NCBI GenBank assembly: GCA_040218445.1
Contig: JAVJRK010000010.1
Coordinates: 620,001 to 684,000 of the forward strand
Reading direction: 5' to 3'
DNA length: 64,000 nt
From: UBA1479 sp040218445
Lineage (GTDB): Bacteria; Pseudomonadota; Alphaproteobacteria; Rhodospirillales; Casp-alpha2
The position numbers and the translations under genes were made by a program. Below the pieces are notes generated by a model that worked only from the letters and a program-made list of their open reading frames with translations, had not been told where the DNA came from and did not search any database. Positions 26,702 to 33,797 of the stretch are shown here, piece by piece (within the stretch, counting starts at the first letter, position 1; each line of letters opens with the position of its first letter).

Positions 26702-26741
26702 GAAGCGCCCGGCACCTCCCCCGCCGGGCGCTTCCTTTTTT
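26702..26741 (+). terminator. Rho-independent terminator after lolA/candidate sRNA
   Basis: A perfect 12-bp stem, GAAGCGCCCGGC/GCCGGGCGCTTC, with a 9-nt C-rich loop and then C-TTTTTT. Confidence 0.9.
26718..26741 (+). repeat. 24-bp direct repeat, copy 1 (terminator right half)
   Basis: CCCCCGCCGGGCGCTTCC followed by T6. It is identical to 26812-26835, 94 bp downstream. This copy forms the right arm of the terminator. Confidence 0.9.
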
Positions 26742-26766
26742 GGGCACCCGGGAAATTATCTGTTTG

Positions 26767-26810
26767 CGCAAAACGACCTTCACGGCTGTGTAAGCCGTTC
26801 AGGTTTTGCG
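26767..26810 (+). other. Long imperfect hairpin between the two 24-bp repeats
   Basis: CGCAAAA (26767-26773), CCT (26777-26779) and ACGGCT (26782-26787) pair in order with AGCCGT (26793-26798), AGG (26801-26803) and TTTTGCG (26804-26810): 16 base pairs around a GTGTA loop. No coding frame explains it. Confidence 0.7.
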
Positions 26811-26811
26811 A

Positions 26812-26835
26812 CCCCCGCCGGGCGCTTCCTTTTTT
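26812..26835 (+). repeat. 24-bp direct repeat, copy 2
   Basis: Exact second copy of 26718-26741. Here GCCGGGCG (26817-26824) finds its complement downstream (CGCCCGGC, 26843-26850), so the T6 tract falls inside the loop and this copy is unlikely to terminate plus-strand transcription in the usual way. Confidence 0.9.
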
Positions 26836-27019
26836 CAAGAAACGCCCGGCATATCAATAATCTGACACAAATCGCCGTCGGGGACCTTCGGCCTCCCGCA
26901 TGCGCGGGGTCCTCGTGCCGCCAATTCGGCGCAATGGCGCCGGGCGGCCCGGGATCGGGTTTTGCGACTTCCCCATGATGACGCTTGAGCCGCCGTTTGA
27001 TCCCCGCTACCAGGAGGGC

Positions 27020-27844
27020 ATGCCCTTCACCGTCGCCACCTGGAACGTCAATTCCGTGCGTAAGCGCCTGGACCATGTGGCGCGGTTCGCCCGCGAAACA
27101 ACCATCGACGTGCTCTGCCTGCAGGAAACCAAGGTCGTCAACGACCTGTTCCCGGCCGAGGCCATGACCGAAATGGGGTTCTCCTATCAAGCCATCGCCG
27201 GCATGAAGGGCTACAACGGGGTCGCCATTCTGTCGCGCCGGCCGCTCAGCGATGTACGGGTCGAACCCTGGCTGGGCCGGGACGATTGCCGTCATGTCCA
27301 TGCCCGGGTGGAAACGGGTTCGGGCCCGGTCGAGGTCCATAGCCTGTACGTTCCCGCCGGCGGGGATGATCCCAATCCCGAAGCCAATCCCAAGTTCGCC
27401 TATAAATTGGATTTTCTGGATGCTCTGGCGCCCTTTCTGGCGGCGCGCGCGGCATCAGGCATCCCATCCGTTCTGACCGGCGATCTGAACGTCGCCCCTT
27501 TGGAAACGGATGTCTGGTCGCACGAACGCCTGAAGCGCGTCATCACCCATACTCCGGTCGAACGGGACAAGCTGAAAGACCTGATGACCGGCGATGACGG
27601 GGAGGGCGGTGGCTGGACCGATGCCCTGCGGCGCTTCGTGCCGGCCGATCAAAAGGTTTTTACCTGGTGGAGCTACCGCGCCGCCGACTGGCGCGCCGCC
27701 GACAAGGGCCGCCGACTGGATCATATCTGGGTCAATCCGGCCCTGGCGCCCGCGCTGAGTTTCGCCGCCGTGCATGACGAGGTCCGCGACTGGCCCGAAC
27801 CTTCCGATCATGCCCCCGTCAGGGCGGTGTTCGAAATCGGCTGA
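27020..27844 (+). CDS. xthA: Exodeoxyribonuclease III (AP endonuclease family)
   Basis: A 274-residue Mg-dependent AP endonuclease/3'-5' exonuclease of base-excision repair. Motifs in order: TWNVNSVRKRL at the start, CLQETKV (metal-binding Glu), LTGDLNVAP (Asp/Asn pair), and SDHAPV with the catalytic His at the C-terminus. ATG 27020 gives the canonical N-terminus, although AGGAGG sits only two bases away. Upstream in-frame ATGs at 26975/26978 lack a ribosome site but would put AGGAGG inside the gene. The start is therefore uncertain. Confidence 0.9.
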   Translation: MPFTVATWNVNSVRKRLDHVARFARETTIDVLCLQETKVVNDLFPAEAMTEMGFSYQAIAGMKGYNGVAILSRRPLSDVRVEPWLGRDDCRHVHARVETGSGPVEVHSLYVPAGGDDPNPEANPKFAYKLDFLDALAPFLAARAASGIPSVLTGDLNVAPLETDVWSHERLKRVITHTPVERDKLKDLMTGDDGEGGGWTDALRRFVPADQKVFTWWSYRAADWRAADKGRRLDHIWVNPALAPALSFAAVHDEVRDWPEPSDHAPVRAVFEIG

Positions 27845-27919
27845 TGTCGCCGCACCCCATACTTATGCGCCGGCCAATGAATACCTAGGGCCGATGGCGC
27901 CCAGGCACCCCGCCCGATA

Positions 27920-27957
27920 GGCTCCAGGGAGCGACAATAAAATCCATAAATGGAGCC
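27920..27957 (+). promoter_or_regulatory. Hairpin covering the ribosome site of the 58-residue gene
   Basis: GGCTCCA (27920-27926) is complementary to TGGAGCC (27951-27957), which contains the GGAG ribosome site of the gene at 27961. The 24-nt loop is A-rich and contains TAAAAT (27938-27943), which could instead be a -10 element, in which case the hairpin would not be transcribed whole. Confidence 0.35.
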
Positions 27958-27960
27958 CCC

Positions 27961-28137
27961 ATGGCCAAAAAAGCCACAACATCCGGGAAATCCCAAACCA
28001 CCGTATCGGCCGGACGCAGCACCCCCGGCCGGGACCAACGGGCCGCTTTGTCCAAGTCCGAGCGGACCATGATGGCCAAGGCACGCAAGGCTTGCGGACC
28101 TTTCGCCGGCACCAATCGTTTCAAGGCCGCCATCTAA
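27961..28137 (+). CDS. Small basic protein of unknown function (58 residues)
   Basis: ATG 27961 preceded by GGAG at six bases' spacing opens a 58-codon frame: MAKKATTSGKSQTTVSAGRS, then a Lys/Arg-rich middle (QRAALSKSERTMMAKARKA) and CGPFAGTNRFKAAI. It is strongly basic, has no membrane segment or signal peptide, and contains a single Cys. I do not recognise the family. Lys/Ser/Thr-rich small proteins of this kind can be nucleoid- or ribosome-associated, but nothing here proves it. Base composition matches the neighbours. It lies between xthA and the PAS protein on the same strand. Confidence 0.6.
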   Translation: MAKKATTSGKSQTTVSAGRSTPGRDQRAALSKSERTMMAKARKACGPFAGTNRFKAAI

Positions 28138-28269
28138 AGCCCGGCGGCCCCGGCGGGATATCACGACCCCCAAAACCGCGCCCGCGAAGAAGGTCTTGGC
28201 GTTTTAACGAATGTCTGGGATTATTGCCCCGGTCGGGGAAAAGTTGAACCAAGGAACCGGGGCGCGTGC

Positions 28270-28830
28270 ATGGCCCAAGACTTTTCCAGCCGCGAAGTCT
28301 CTCTTGAAGCTGTCATGGCAACCGGTTGCGGTGAGGTATACCGCTATTGGGAGGCCAAACGCGCCGGCCGGTTCGCGCCGGCCTGGGACGAATTCCATCT
28401 GGTCGATCTGCCGTCCGACATCATCCCCTATATCCGTGTCGCCGACGTGATCAACGACGGCGACGATTTTCTGTACCGGTTCTGGGGCACGGGGCTGGCC
28501 ACCATCCGCGCCATGGATCGGACGGGCATGCGCCTGTCGGCGATCAAAAGCCTGCGCACGGAAACGGCCCTGGCCGAATACCGCCGGATCGTCCAAGACA
28601 AATCCTGCTTCACGATCGTCTACGACGCCCGCAGCGGGGAAGGCCGGCTTAGCCTGCATGCGCCCAGCATCCGCCTGCCCCTATCTTCGGACGGCGAAAC
28701 GGTGGACAAGATCGTCTGCTACACGGATTTCGATACCGACGGCGCCGAATGGCAGCGGTTTTTCGAACAACGCAATACGGGAACGGTTATTCCGGCTACG
28801 GAACCAATCGATAGCCGCCGGGTTCCGTAA
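28270..28830 (+). CDS. PAS-domain protein (PAS_5 family)
   Basis: A 186-residue cytoplasmic protein with a single PAS_5-type domain, common in Rhodospirillales: YRYWEAKRAGRFAPAWDEFHLVDLPSDIIPYI, then DFLYRFWGTGLATIRAMDRTGMRL. No output domain is attached. Its 3' end overlaps the convergent response-regulator gene by 35 bp. The family is usually of unknown function, sometimes near signalling genes. No ligand residue can be named. Confidence 0.8.
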   Translation: MAQDFSSREVSLEAVMATGCGEVYRYWEAKRAGRFAPAWDEFHLVDLPSDIIPYIRVADVINDGDDFLYRFWGTGLATIRAMDRTGMRLSAIKSLRTETALAEYRRIVQDKSCFTIVYDARSGEGRLSLHAPSIRLPLSSDGETVDKIVCYTDFDTDGAEWQRFFEQRNTGTVIPATEPIDSRRVP

Positions 28831-29485
28831 CCAGAAGCCGCGCATTCGAGGGATCGCTCTCGATCTTCTGACGCAGGCGGTAGACGTGGGTTTCCAATGT
28901 ATGCGTGGTGACGCCTGCATTATATCCCCAGACCTCGCCCAACAGAATATCCCGGCCAACAACCTTGTCCCCGGCGCGGTACAGGTATTTCAGGATCGCC
29001 GTTTCCTTGTCGGTCAGGCGGACCTTTTTCTCGGTCGCACCTTCAACCAGCATTTTGTTAGCAGGCTGGAACGAATACGGGCCGATCACGAATACGGCGT
29101 CGTCGGAACGTTCGTGCTGGCGGATATGGGCACGCAGACGGGCCAGCAGCACGCCCAGGCGGAACGGCTTGGTGACATAATCGTTCGCCCCGGCATCGAG
29201 GCCCAGGATGGTGTCCGCATCCGTATCCGCGCCGGTCAGCCTGATGATCGGCGAGGTCACGCCGTTGCGCCGCATCAGGCGGCAGACTTCGCGGCCGTCC
29301 ATGTCGGGCAGGCCCACATCCAGGATGATCACGTCGAAACGGTCTTCCTTCGCGGTCTTCAGGGCCTCGGCCCCGCTGGTGCAGGTAGCACTGGTGAATT
29401 CCTCGTGAAGCTGCAGCTGTTCGCACAGCGTTTCGAGGAAATCTGCATCGTCGTCGACGATCAGGATTTGCTTGCCGTTGGTCAT
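28796..29485 (-). CDS. OmpR-family response regulator
   Basis: A 229-residue two-component regulator. The receiver domain has the acidic pair in LIVDDDADF, the phospho-acceptor Asp in IILDVGLPDMDG, Thr in IRLTGAD and Lys in YVTKPF. The winged-helix DNA-binding domain ends THTLETHVYRLRQKIE...LLVTEPGGYRLVP. ATG 29485 (MTNGKQILIVDDD) was chosen; upstream codons have no ribosome site. No histidine kinase lies nearby, so it is an orphan. It is divergent from ribA and convergent with the PAS protein gene. Confidence 0.9.
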   Translation of the reverse strand: MTNGKQILIVDDDADFLETLCEQLQLHEEFTSATCTSGAEALKTAKEDRFDVIILDVGLPDMDGREVCRLMRRNGVTSPIIRLTGADTDADTILGLDAGANDYVTKPFRLGVLLARLRAHIRQHERSDDAVFVIGPYSFQPANKMLVEGATEKKVRLTDKETAILKYLYRAGDKVVGRDILLGEVWGYNAGVTTHTLETHVYRLRQKIESDPSNARLLVTEPGGYRLVP

Positions 29486-29676
29486 ATTGCTGCGTCGTCC
29501 CCCTAGGAATCCGGGAATTTCAAGTGATTGTCCGTATTTGTGACATGAGGTCAATGACAAGGAACGGAAAATTCACCATATTGGGCCTATATAGAGCAAA
29601 TGTAGTCGTGCGCCTGATTGCCCCGAAACCGAGGCGCAAATAAGGCAAACATCATTTCGGCGATGATCGCGAACCG

Positions 29677-30855
29677 ATGACCGAGAACACTTCCCAGAAA
29701 ACGCCGGCACGGTCCCTGGACCTGAACCGGCGGGACGCCCCGGCAACGCGGGAGCCGCGCGCCCAGAAAGCCGTGGACCGCGCCGCCGGTGAATTGCGCC
29801 GCGGCCGCCCGGTGGTGACCGGTGACGGCGCCGGCCGGGGCCTGATCCTCCTGGGGGCCGAACATCTTGATGCCCGCCGCCTGGCCGACATGCGCGCCCT
29901 GACCGAGGGCGAACCCGAACTGGCCGTGACCGCGCGCCGCGCCGCGGTCCTGGGCCTGCCGGCACCGCAAAGCAAGGTTGTCGTCCTGTCACGGGCGGGC
30001 GGACTGGACCCGGGTCTGGTCACGCGTCTGGCCGATCCCCTGTTCGACGCCGACGGGGCCGGCCCCTTGGCCGATCTTTCACAGCGCGCGGTCGGTCCGT
30101 TCGATGCCTGGTCGGCAGCGGTCAGCCTGATGAAGATCGCCCGCCTGTTGCCCGCCGCCATGACCGGCACGATCCGTTTCGACGGCGACCTGGAAACCTG
30201 GGCCAAGCGCCATGATCTGATGTTCGTCGATGCGGGCGACGTATTCCGCCAGCGTTTGGACGAGGCCCGCACCCTGACCGAAGTCGGCGCCGCCCGCATT
30301 CCGCTGGCCGCCGCCGCCGAGGCCAAGGTCCACGCCTTCCGTCCGGCCGATGGCGCGCTGGAACATCTGGCCATCGTGATCGGCGACCCGCAACCGGGCG
30401 ACGCCGTTCTGACCCGCGTGCATTCCGAATGTTTCACGGGCGACCTGCTGGGCAGCCTGCGGTGCGATTGCGGCGATCAACTGAAAGGCGCCATCGCGGA
30501 AATCAGCGCCGCCGGACACGGCATTCTGCTGTATCTGGCCCAGGAAGGGCGCGGCATCGGCCTGGTCAACAAGCTGCGCGCTTACGAGCTTCAGGACCGC
30601 GGTTTCGACACCATCGATGCCAACGAACAGCTGGGGTTCGATGCGGACGAACGGGTCTACCTGCCGGCGGCGCAGATGCTGCGGCTGCTCGGCTTCGACG
30701 CGGTGCGTTTGCTGACCAACAATCCGGAAAAGGTTGCGGCCCTGGAACACTGCGGCATCACCGTGGCCGAACGGGTTCCCCATGCTTTTCCGTCCAACGA
30801 ACACAACGAATCCTATCTGCGCACCAAGGCCAGCCGCGCCGGTCATCTGTTTTAG
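29677..30855 (+). CDS. ribA: GTP cyclohydrolase II (long alphaproteobacterial form)
   Basis: A 392-residue enzyme that opens GTP to the first riboflavin intermediate. The C-terminal half is the GTPCH II domain: the zinc ligands are Cys252, 263 and 265 in HSECFTGDLLGSLRCDCG, then AQEGRGIGLVNKL and LLTNNPEKV. The N-terminal roughly 190 residues are diverged and lack the RibB acidic active-site motifs, so this is not a bifunctional RibBA. ATG 29677 lies 191 bp from the divergent response-regulator start. Confidence 0.92.
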   Translation: MTENTSQKTPARSLDLNRRDAPATREPRAQKAVDRAAGELRRGRPVVTGDGAGRGLILLGAEHLDARRLADMRALTEGEPELAVTARRAAVLGLPAPQSKVVVLSRAGGLDPGLVTRLADPLFDADGAGPLADLSQRAVGPFDAWSAAVSLMKIARLLPAAMTGTIRFDGDLETWAKRHDLMFVDAGDVFRQRLDEARTLTEVGAARIPLAAAAEAKVHAFRPADGALEHLAIVIGDPQPGDAVLTRVHSECFTGDLLGSLRCDCGDQLKGAIAEISAAGHGILLYLAQEGRGIGLVNKLRAYELQDRGFDTIDANEQLGFDADERVYLPAAQMLRLLGFDAVRLLTNNPEKVAALEHCGITVAERVPHAFPSNEHNESYLRTKASRAGHLF

Positions 30856-30963
30856 ATCTCGGCACGCCCCTTCCGCCCCCGTTAACCATTCAAAGCCTTA
30901 GCCGCCGGAGTCTCCCGGGCCCGGCAGGAATTGCCGCGCAGGGCAGATTATTCCCAGATTTCC

Positions 30964-30986
30964 TGAATCAAAATCACATGGATTCA
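30964..30986. promoter_or_regulatory. Inverted repeat upstream of the sigma54 element
   Basis: TGAATC (30964-30969) and GATTCA (30981-30986) are perfect complements, 11 bp apart, ending 14 bp upstream of the -24 GG. It is a possible activator site. It is not a recognised NtrC or FlbD consensus. Confidence 0.35.
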
Positions 30987-30998
30987 AAGACTTAGATC

Positions 30999-31014
30999 TG
31001 GCCCGAGTCTTGCG
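30999..31014 (+). promoter_or_regulatory. Sigma54 promoter of the repeat-protein gene
   Basis: TGGCCCGAGTCTTGCG matches TGGCACG-N4-TTGCA, with the invariant GG (31000-31001) and GC (31012-31013) exactly 10 bases apart. Transcription would start near 31025, 50 bp upstream of the ATG at 31075. Confidence 0.65.
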
Positions 31015-31074
31015 TGATCCGTTCCATAAAATTAACGCCCGAAAACAGGGCGCGAAGAGAACGGGAAAAAATCG

Positions 31075-32526
31075 ATGACACTGCCCTCTGAAGGGATCAA
31101 TCCCTGGCGCGTGGCCCCTGCCCCCGGCGGACACAGCGCACCCCCCGCCAAAGCCAGCCCCGCGCACCTGCCGGACCTGAAGGTCAATCCGGGGGAATCC
31201 CTGTCGCCCGCGAAACAACCGGCCAGCGGCGGCAAGGAATTCAAAGCCTTCGGTGATGACGGCATGACCTTCCTGGACCTGGTCGATGTCGTCAATCCGC
31301 TGCAACATATCCCCGTGGTCTCGACCCTGTATCGCGATCTCACGGGCGACACCCTGGACCCGGCCCCCCGGATCATGGGCGGCACGCTGTTCATGGGACC
31401 GATCGGGCTTGTCGCCTCGGTCGCCAACGTGATGGTCGAACACAACACGGGCAAGGACATGGGTGGCCACGTGCTGGCCTATTTCCGGGACGACGCCGAA
31501 CCCCTAACGACCAGGACCGCCGCCGCGACGCCGGCCGCCGCGGGTACGGACGGCACGGATCCCGTCACCGCATGGGCCGCCGAACAAAACGCTTTTTACC
31601 GGGATGGCCAAAATACCGGCGATCCGGTCACGGCATGGGCCGCCGGGCAGCAGGCATTCTATCGCGGGCAGACCAACCAAGCCGCAGCCCAGACCGCAAC
31701 CGCCGATCCCGTGTCGGATTGGGCCCAGGCACAGCATGCCTATTATCGGGGCGATGCACCAAAGGGTTCTGCGCCCACGATCCAAACCGCCCAAGCCGCC
31801 GGTCCCGTCGCCGCCGGAACGGACGGCGTGGACGTCACGCAATGGGCCGCCCAACAAGTCGCCCATTACCACAGCAGCGGCACGGCCAACCAGACAACCG
31901 ACACTGTCAGCCAGTGGGCACGTTCGCAAAATGCCTATTATCGGGCCGGTGCCGAACCGGGCGCCGTGCAGACCGCCTCCAACCATGACGCCGCCCCCAG
32001 TGCCGCCGGGACGGACGGGTTGAACGTCAGCCAATGGGCCGCCGGGCAGGTCGCCTATTATCAGGACGACGCCACCCCGGCGACCGCCGCCGACCCGGTT
32101 TCCGCCTGGGCCGCGCGGCAGACGGCGTTCTATCAGGACAATGACCGCGCCGCGCCAAGGGCTGCATCGCAAACCGATTCCGTACAGACCGCCCGGGCAA
32201 CGGCCGCCCGCCCGGACGGCGCCGAAGATGTATCGGCCTGGGCCCGCGATCAATTGGCCTGGGTCATGGGTGATCGGGCCAAGGAGGTCGCCGCCCTGCC
32301 ATCGGCAGCCCCGGCATCCGGCAGCACGCGGGACCGGGATGATGCGCCCGTTGGCCGCAATATTAATGCCGCTTCCAACACAGCCAACGCCAGCGGCGCC
32401 GTCGCCGACGGCGGGGGCTGGTTCCGGGACAACATGGTTCAGGGCTGGACCCGATATCAGGCGGCGCAACGTCTGGCCGAGCCGGGCTACCGCCCGGACC
32501 TGGGCCTTGCCGCCGGAACCCGGTAA
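31075..32526 (+). CDS. Unrecognised protein with eight W-A-x2-Q-x-A-[FY]-Y repeats
   Basis: A 483-residue protein. N-terminal module (about 52-138): EFKAFGDDGMTFLDLVDVVN, then PLQHIPVVSTLYRDLTGDTL and a Gly-rich hydrophobic stretch MGGTLFMGPIGLVASVANVM, then EHNTGKDMGGHVL. This has the look of a conserved alphaproteobacterial domain without named function. Residues 162-400 hold eight repeats of the form D-[PV]-V-[ST]-x-W-A-x-x-Q-x-A-[FY]-Y, with tryptophans at 167, 188, 216, 257, 281, 321, 345 and 389. They are joined by Ala/Thr/Gly linkers, three of them carrying AAGTDG. A ninth, degenerate copy may lie at 449-465. There is no signal peptide. ACGGGA precedes ATG 31075. A sigma54 promoter match stands upstream. 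Function unknown. Confidence 0.8.
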   Translation: MTLPSEGINPWRVAPAPGGHSAPPAKASPAHLPDLKVNPGESLSPAKQPASGGKEFKAFGDDGMTFLDLVDVVNPLQHIPVVSTLYRDLTGDTLDPAPRIMGGTLFMGPIGLVASVANVMVEHNTGKDMGGHVLAYFRDDAEPLTTRTAAATPAAAGTDGTDPVTAWAAEQNAFYRDGQNTGDPVTAWAAGQQAFYRGQTNQAAAQTATADPVSDWAQAQHAYYRGDAPKGSAPTIQTAQAAGPVAAGTDGVDVTQWAAQQVAHYHSSGTANQTTDTVSQWARSQNAYYRAGAEPGAVQTASNHDAAPSAAGTDGLNVSQWAAGQVAYYQDDATPATAADPVSAWAARQTAFYQDNDRAAPRAASQTDSVQTARATAARPDGAEDVSAWARDQLAWVMGDRAKEVAALPSAAPASGSTRDRDDAPVGRNINAASNTANASGAVADGGGWFRDNMVQGWTRYQAAQRLAEPGYRPDLGLAAGTR

Positions 32527-32574
32527 TCCCAATTACCGCCCCCTGACCGCACGAAAGGACTACACTCCGCCCTC

Positions 32575-33099
32575 ATGGAGATCACGGTCAAACAAGGCGA
32601 TACGCCCAGCCGCGGCCGGCTGGCCTGGGGCCGCCGGACGGTCGATTGCGCCCTGGGTCGGGGCGGTATCACCGATGACAAACGCGAAGGCGACGGCGCG
32701 ACGCCAACGGGGCGGTTCCAATTGCGCCGCCTGTTTTATCGCGCCGACCGCCGCGCCCGGCCGGACACGGCCCTTCCCCTGACCCCGATCACGCCCGGCC
32801 TGGGCTGGTGCGACGATGTGAACAGCCCGGCCTATAACCGCCTGGTCCGCCTGCCCTGCCTCTGGCGGCACGAGGTTCTGATGCGCCAAGACGGGCTTTA
32901 TGATCTGATGGTGGTTCTGGGGCACAACGACGCACCGCCCGTCCCCGGTTTGGGCAGCGCGATTTTCCTGCATCTGGCGGCACCCGGCCTGGCCCCGACC
33001 GAAGGCTGCGTGGCGCTGGCCGAAGCCGATCTGTCGGATCTGTTGAAAATCGCCGGGCCGACGGATTGGTTGCACGTCACGCCGGGGGCTTCGTCCTGA
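32575..33099 (+). CDS. L,D-transpeptidase (YkuD) family protein
   Basis: A 174-residue YkuD catalytic domain without an export signal, as in the YafK/ErfK-like short forms of alphaproteobacteria. The active-site motif is IFLHLAAPGLAPTEGCVAL, with His133 and nucleophile Cys145. Upstream, EGDGATPTGRFQLRRLFYR is the conserved beta-strand region. Relatives cross-link peptidoglycan or attach proteins to it, but absence of a signal peptide leaves localisation open. The 3' end overlaps yggS by 23 bp (convergent). Confidence 0.85.
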   Translation: MEITVKQGDTPSRGRLAWGRRTVDCALGRGGITDDKREGDGATPTGRFQLRRLFYRADRRARPDTALPLTPITPGLGWCDDVNSPAYNRLVRLPCLWRHEVLMRQDGLYDLMVVLGHNDAPPVPGLGSAIFLHLAAPGLAPTEGCVALAEADLSDLLKIAGPTDWLHVTPGASS

Positions 33100-33787
33100 C
33101 ACCGAAAATGGCCGAACCCACACGGACATGCGTCGCACCGAACGCGACGGCGATTTCATAATCCGCGCTCATTCCCATGCTGAGCTGCCGCAATCCGTTG
33201 CGCTTGGCGATTTCGACAAGAAGCTGAAAATGCAAAGACGGCTCTTCATCCACGGGCGGAATACACATCAGACCCTTGACCGGCAGTTGCAATTCATCCC
33301 GGCATTGAGCGATGAAGGCATCGGCGTCACCCGGCAAAATTCCCGCCTTTTGATCCTCGGCCCCCGTATTGACCTGAACAAAACAATCAACCGCACGGCC
33401 CGTTTCTTCCATGGCGCGGGCAAGGGCCCGGGCCAGTTTCGGCCGGTCGACCGTTTCGATGACATCGAAGACCTCGACCGCCTTGCGCACCTTGTTGGAT
33501 TGCAGCGGGCCGATCAGGTGCAGGGAAAGGCCGGGGAATCTGTCGCGCAGCGGCGGCCATTTTTCTTCCGCCTCCTGCACCCGGTTTTCACCGAACACGC
33601 GCTGCCCCGCGTCAAGCGCAGGTTCCATGCGCTCGGCTCCGAAGGTCTTGCCCACGGCGACCAGGGTCACCGCGGCCGGGTCCCGGCCGGCGCCACGCGC
33701 CGCCTCGGCAACACGGGCCTGGACGTCGGCCAGATTTGCGGCGATATCAGGGGCCGCGCTATGTGTGGAAGCGATTTCAGAAGTCAT
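33077..33787 (-). CDS. yggS: YggS/PLPBP-family pyridoxal phosphate homeostasis protein
   Basis: A 236-residue alanine-racemase-fold PLP-binding protein that balances free PLP and affects amino-acid and 2-oxoacid pools. PLP lysine is Lys47 in VTLVAVGKT. Also seen are GENRVQEAEEKW, HLIGPLQSNKV and the phosphate-binding LSMGMSADYEIAVAFGATHVRVGSAIFG. ATG 33787 stands 10 bp from the putative start of the divergent ThiE-like gene. Confidence 0.92.
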   Translation of the reverse strand: MTSEIASTHSAAPDIAANLADVQARVAEAARGAGRDPAAVTLVAVGKTFGAERMEPALDAGQRVFGENRVQEAEEKWPPLRDRFPGLSLHLIGPLQSNKVRKAVEVFDVIETVDRPKLARALARAMEETGRAVDCFVQVNTGAEDQKAGILPGDADAFIAQCRDELQLPVKGLMCIPPVDEEPSLHFQLLVEIAKRNGLRQLSMGMSADYEIAVAFGATHVRVGSAIFGVRTKPPA

Positions 33788-33797
33788 GGACGGGTCG

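Larger units (their letters stand above)
26632..26741 (+). ncRNA. Candidate small RNA with three stem-loops and terminator
   Basis: The gap between lolA and xthA holds three consecutive hairpins. Hairpin 1 is GCCGGACG/CGTCCGGC (26653-26660, 26676-26683), with an inner GCG/CGC and a CCCCCCT loop. Hairpin 2 is TCTCCA/TGGAGA (26685-26700), with an AAAA loop. Hairpin 3 is a 12-bp GC stem (26702-26713, 26723-26734), with loop ACCTCCCCC and a T6 tail. C-rich exposed loops able to pair with Shine-Dalgarno sequences are a known trait of alphaproteobacterial sRNAs. A possible -10 (TATACA, 26626-26631) lies just upstream; no good -35 was seen. The alternative is that only hairpin 3 matters, as the lolA terminator. 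Confidence 0.5.

Noticed and set aside
31555..32280. Repeated segments in the repeat-protein gene as a possible CRISPR or tandem DNA repeat
   Set aside because: Repeat spacing is irregular, the reading frame is kept, and identity is at the protein level.
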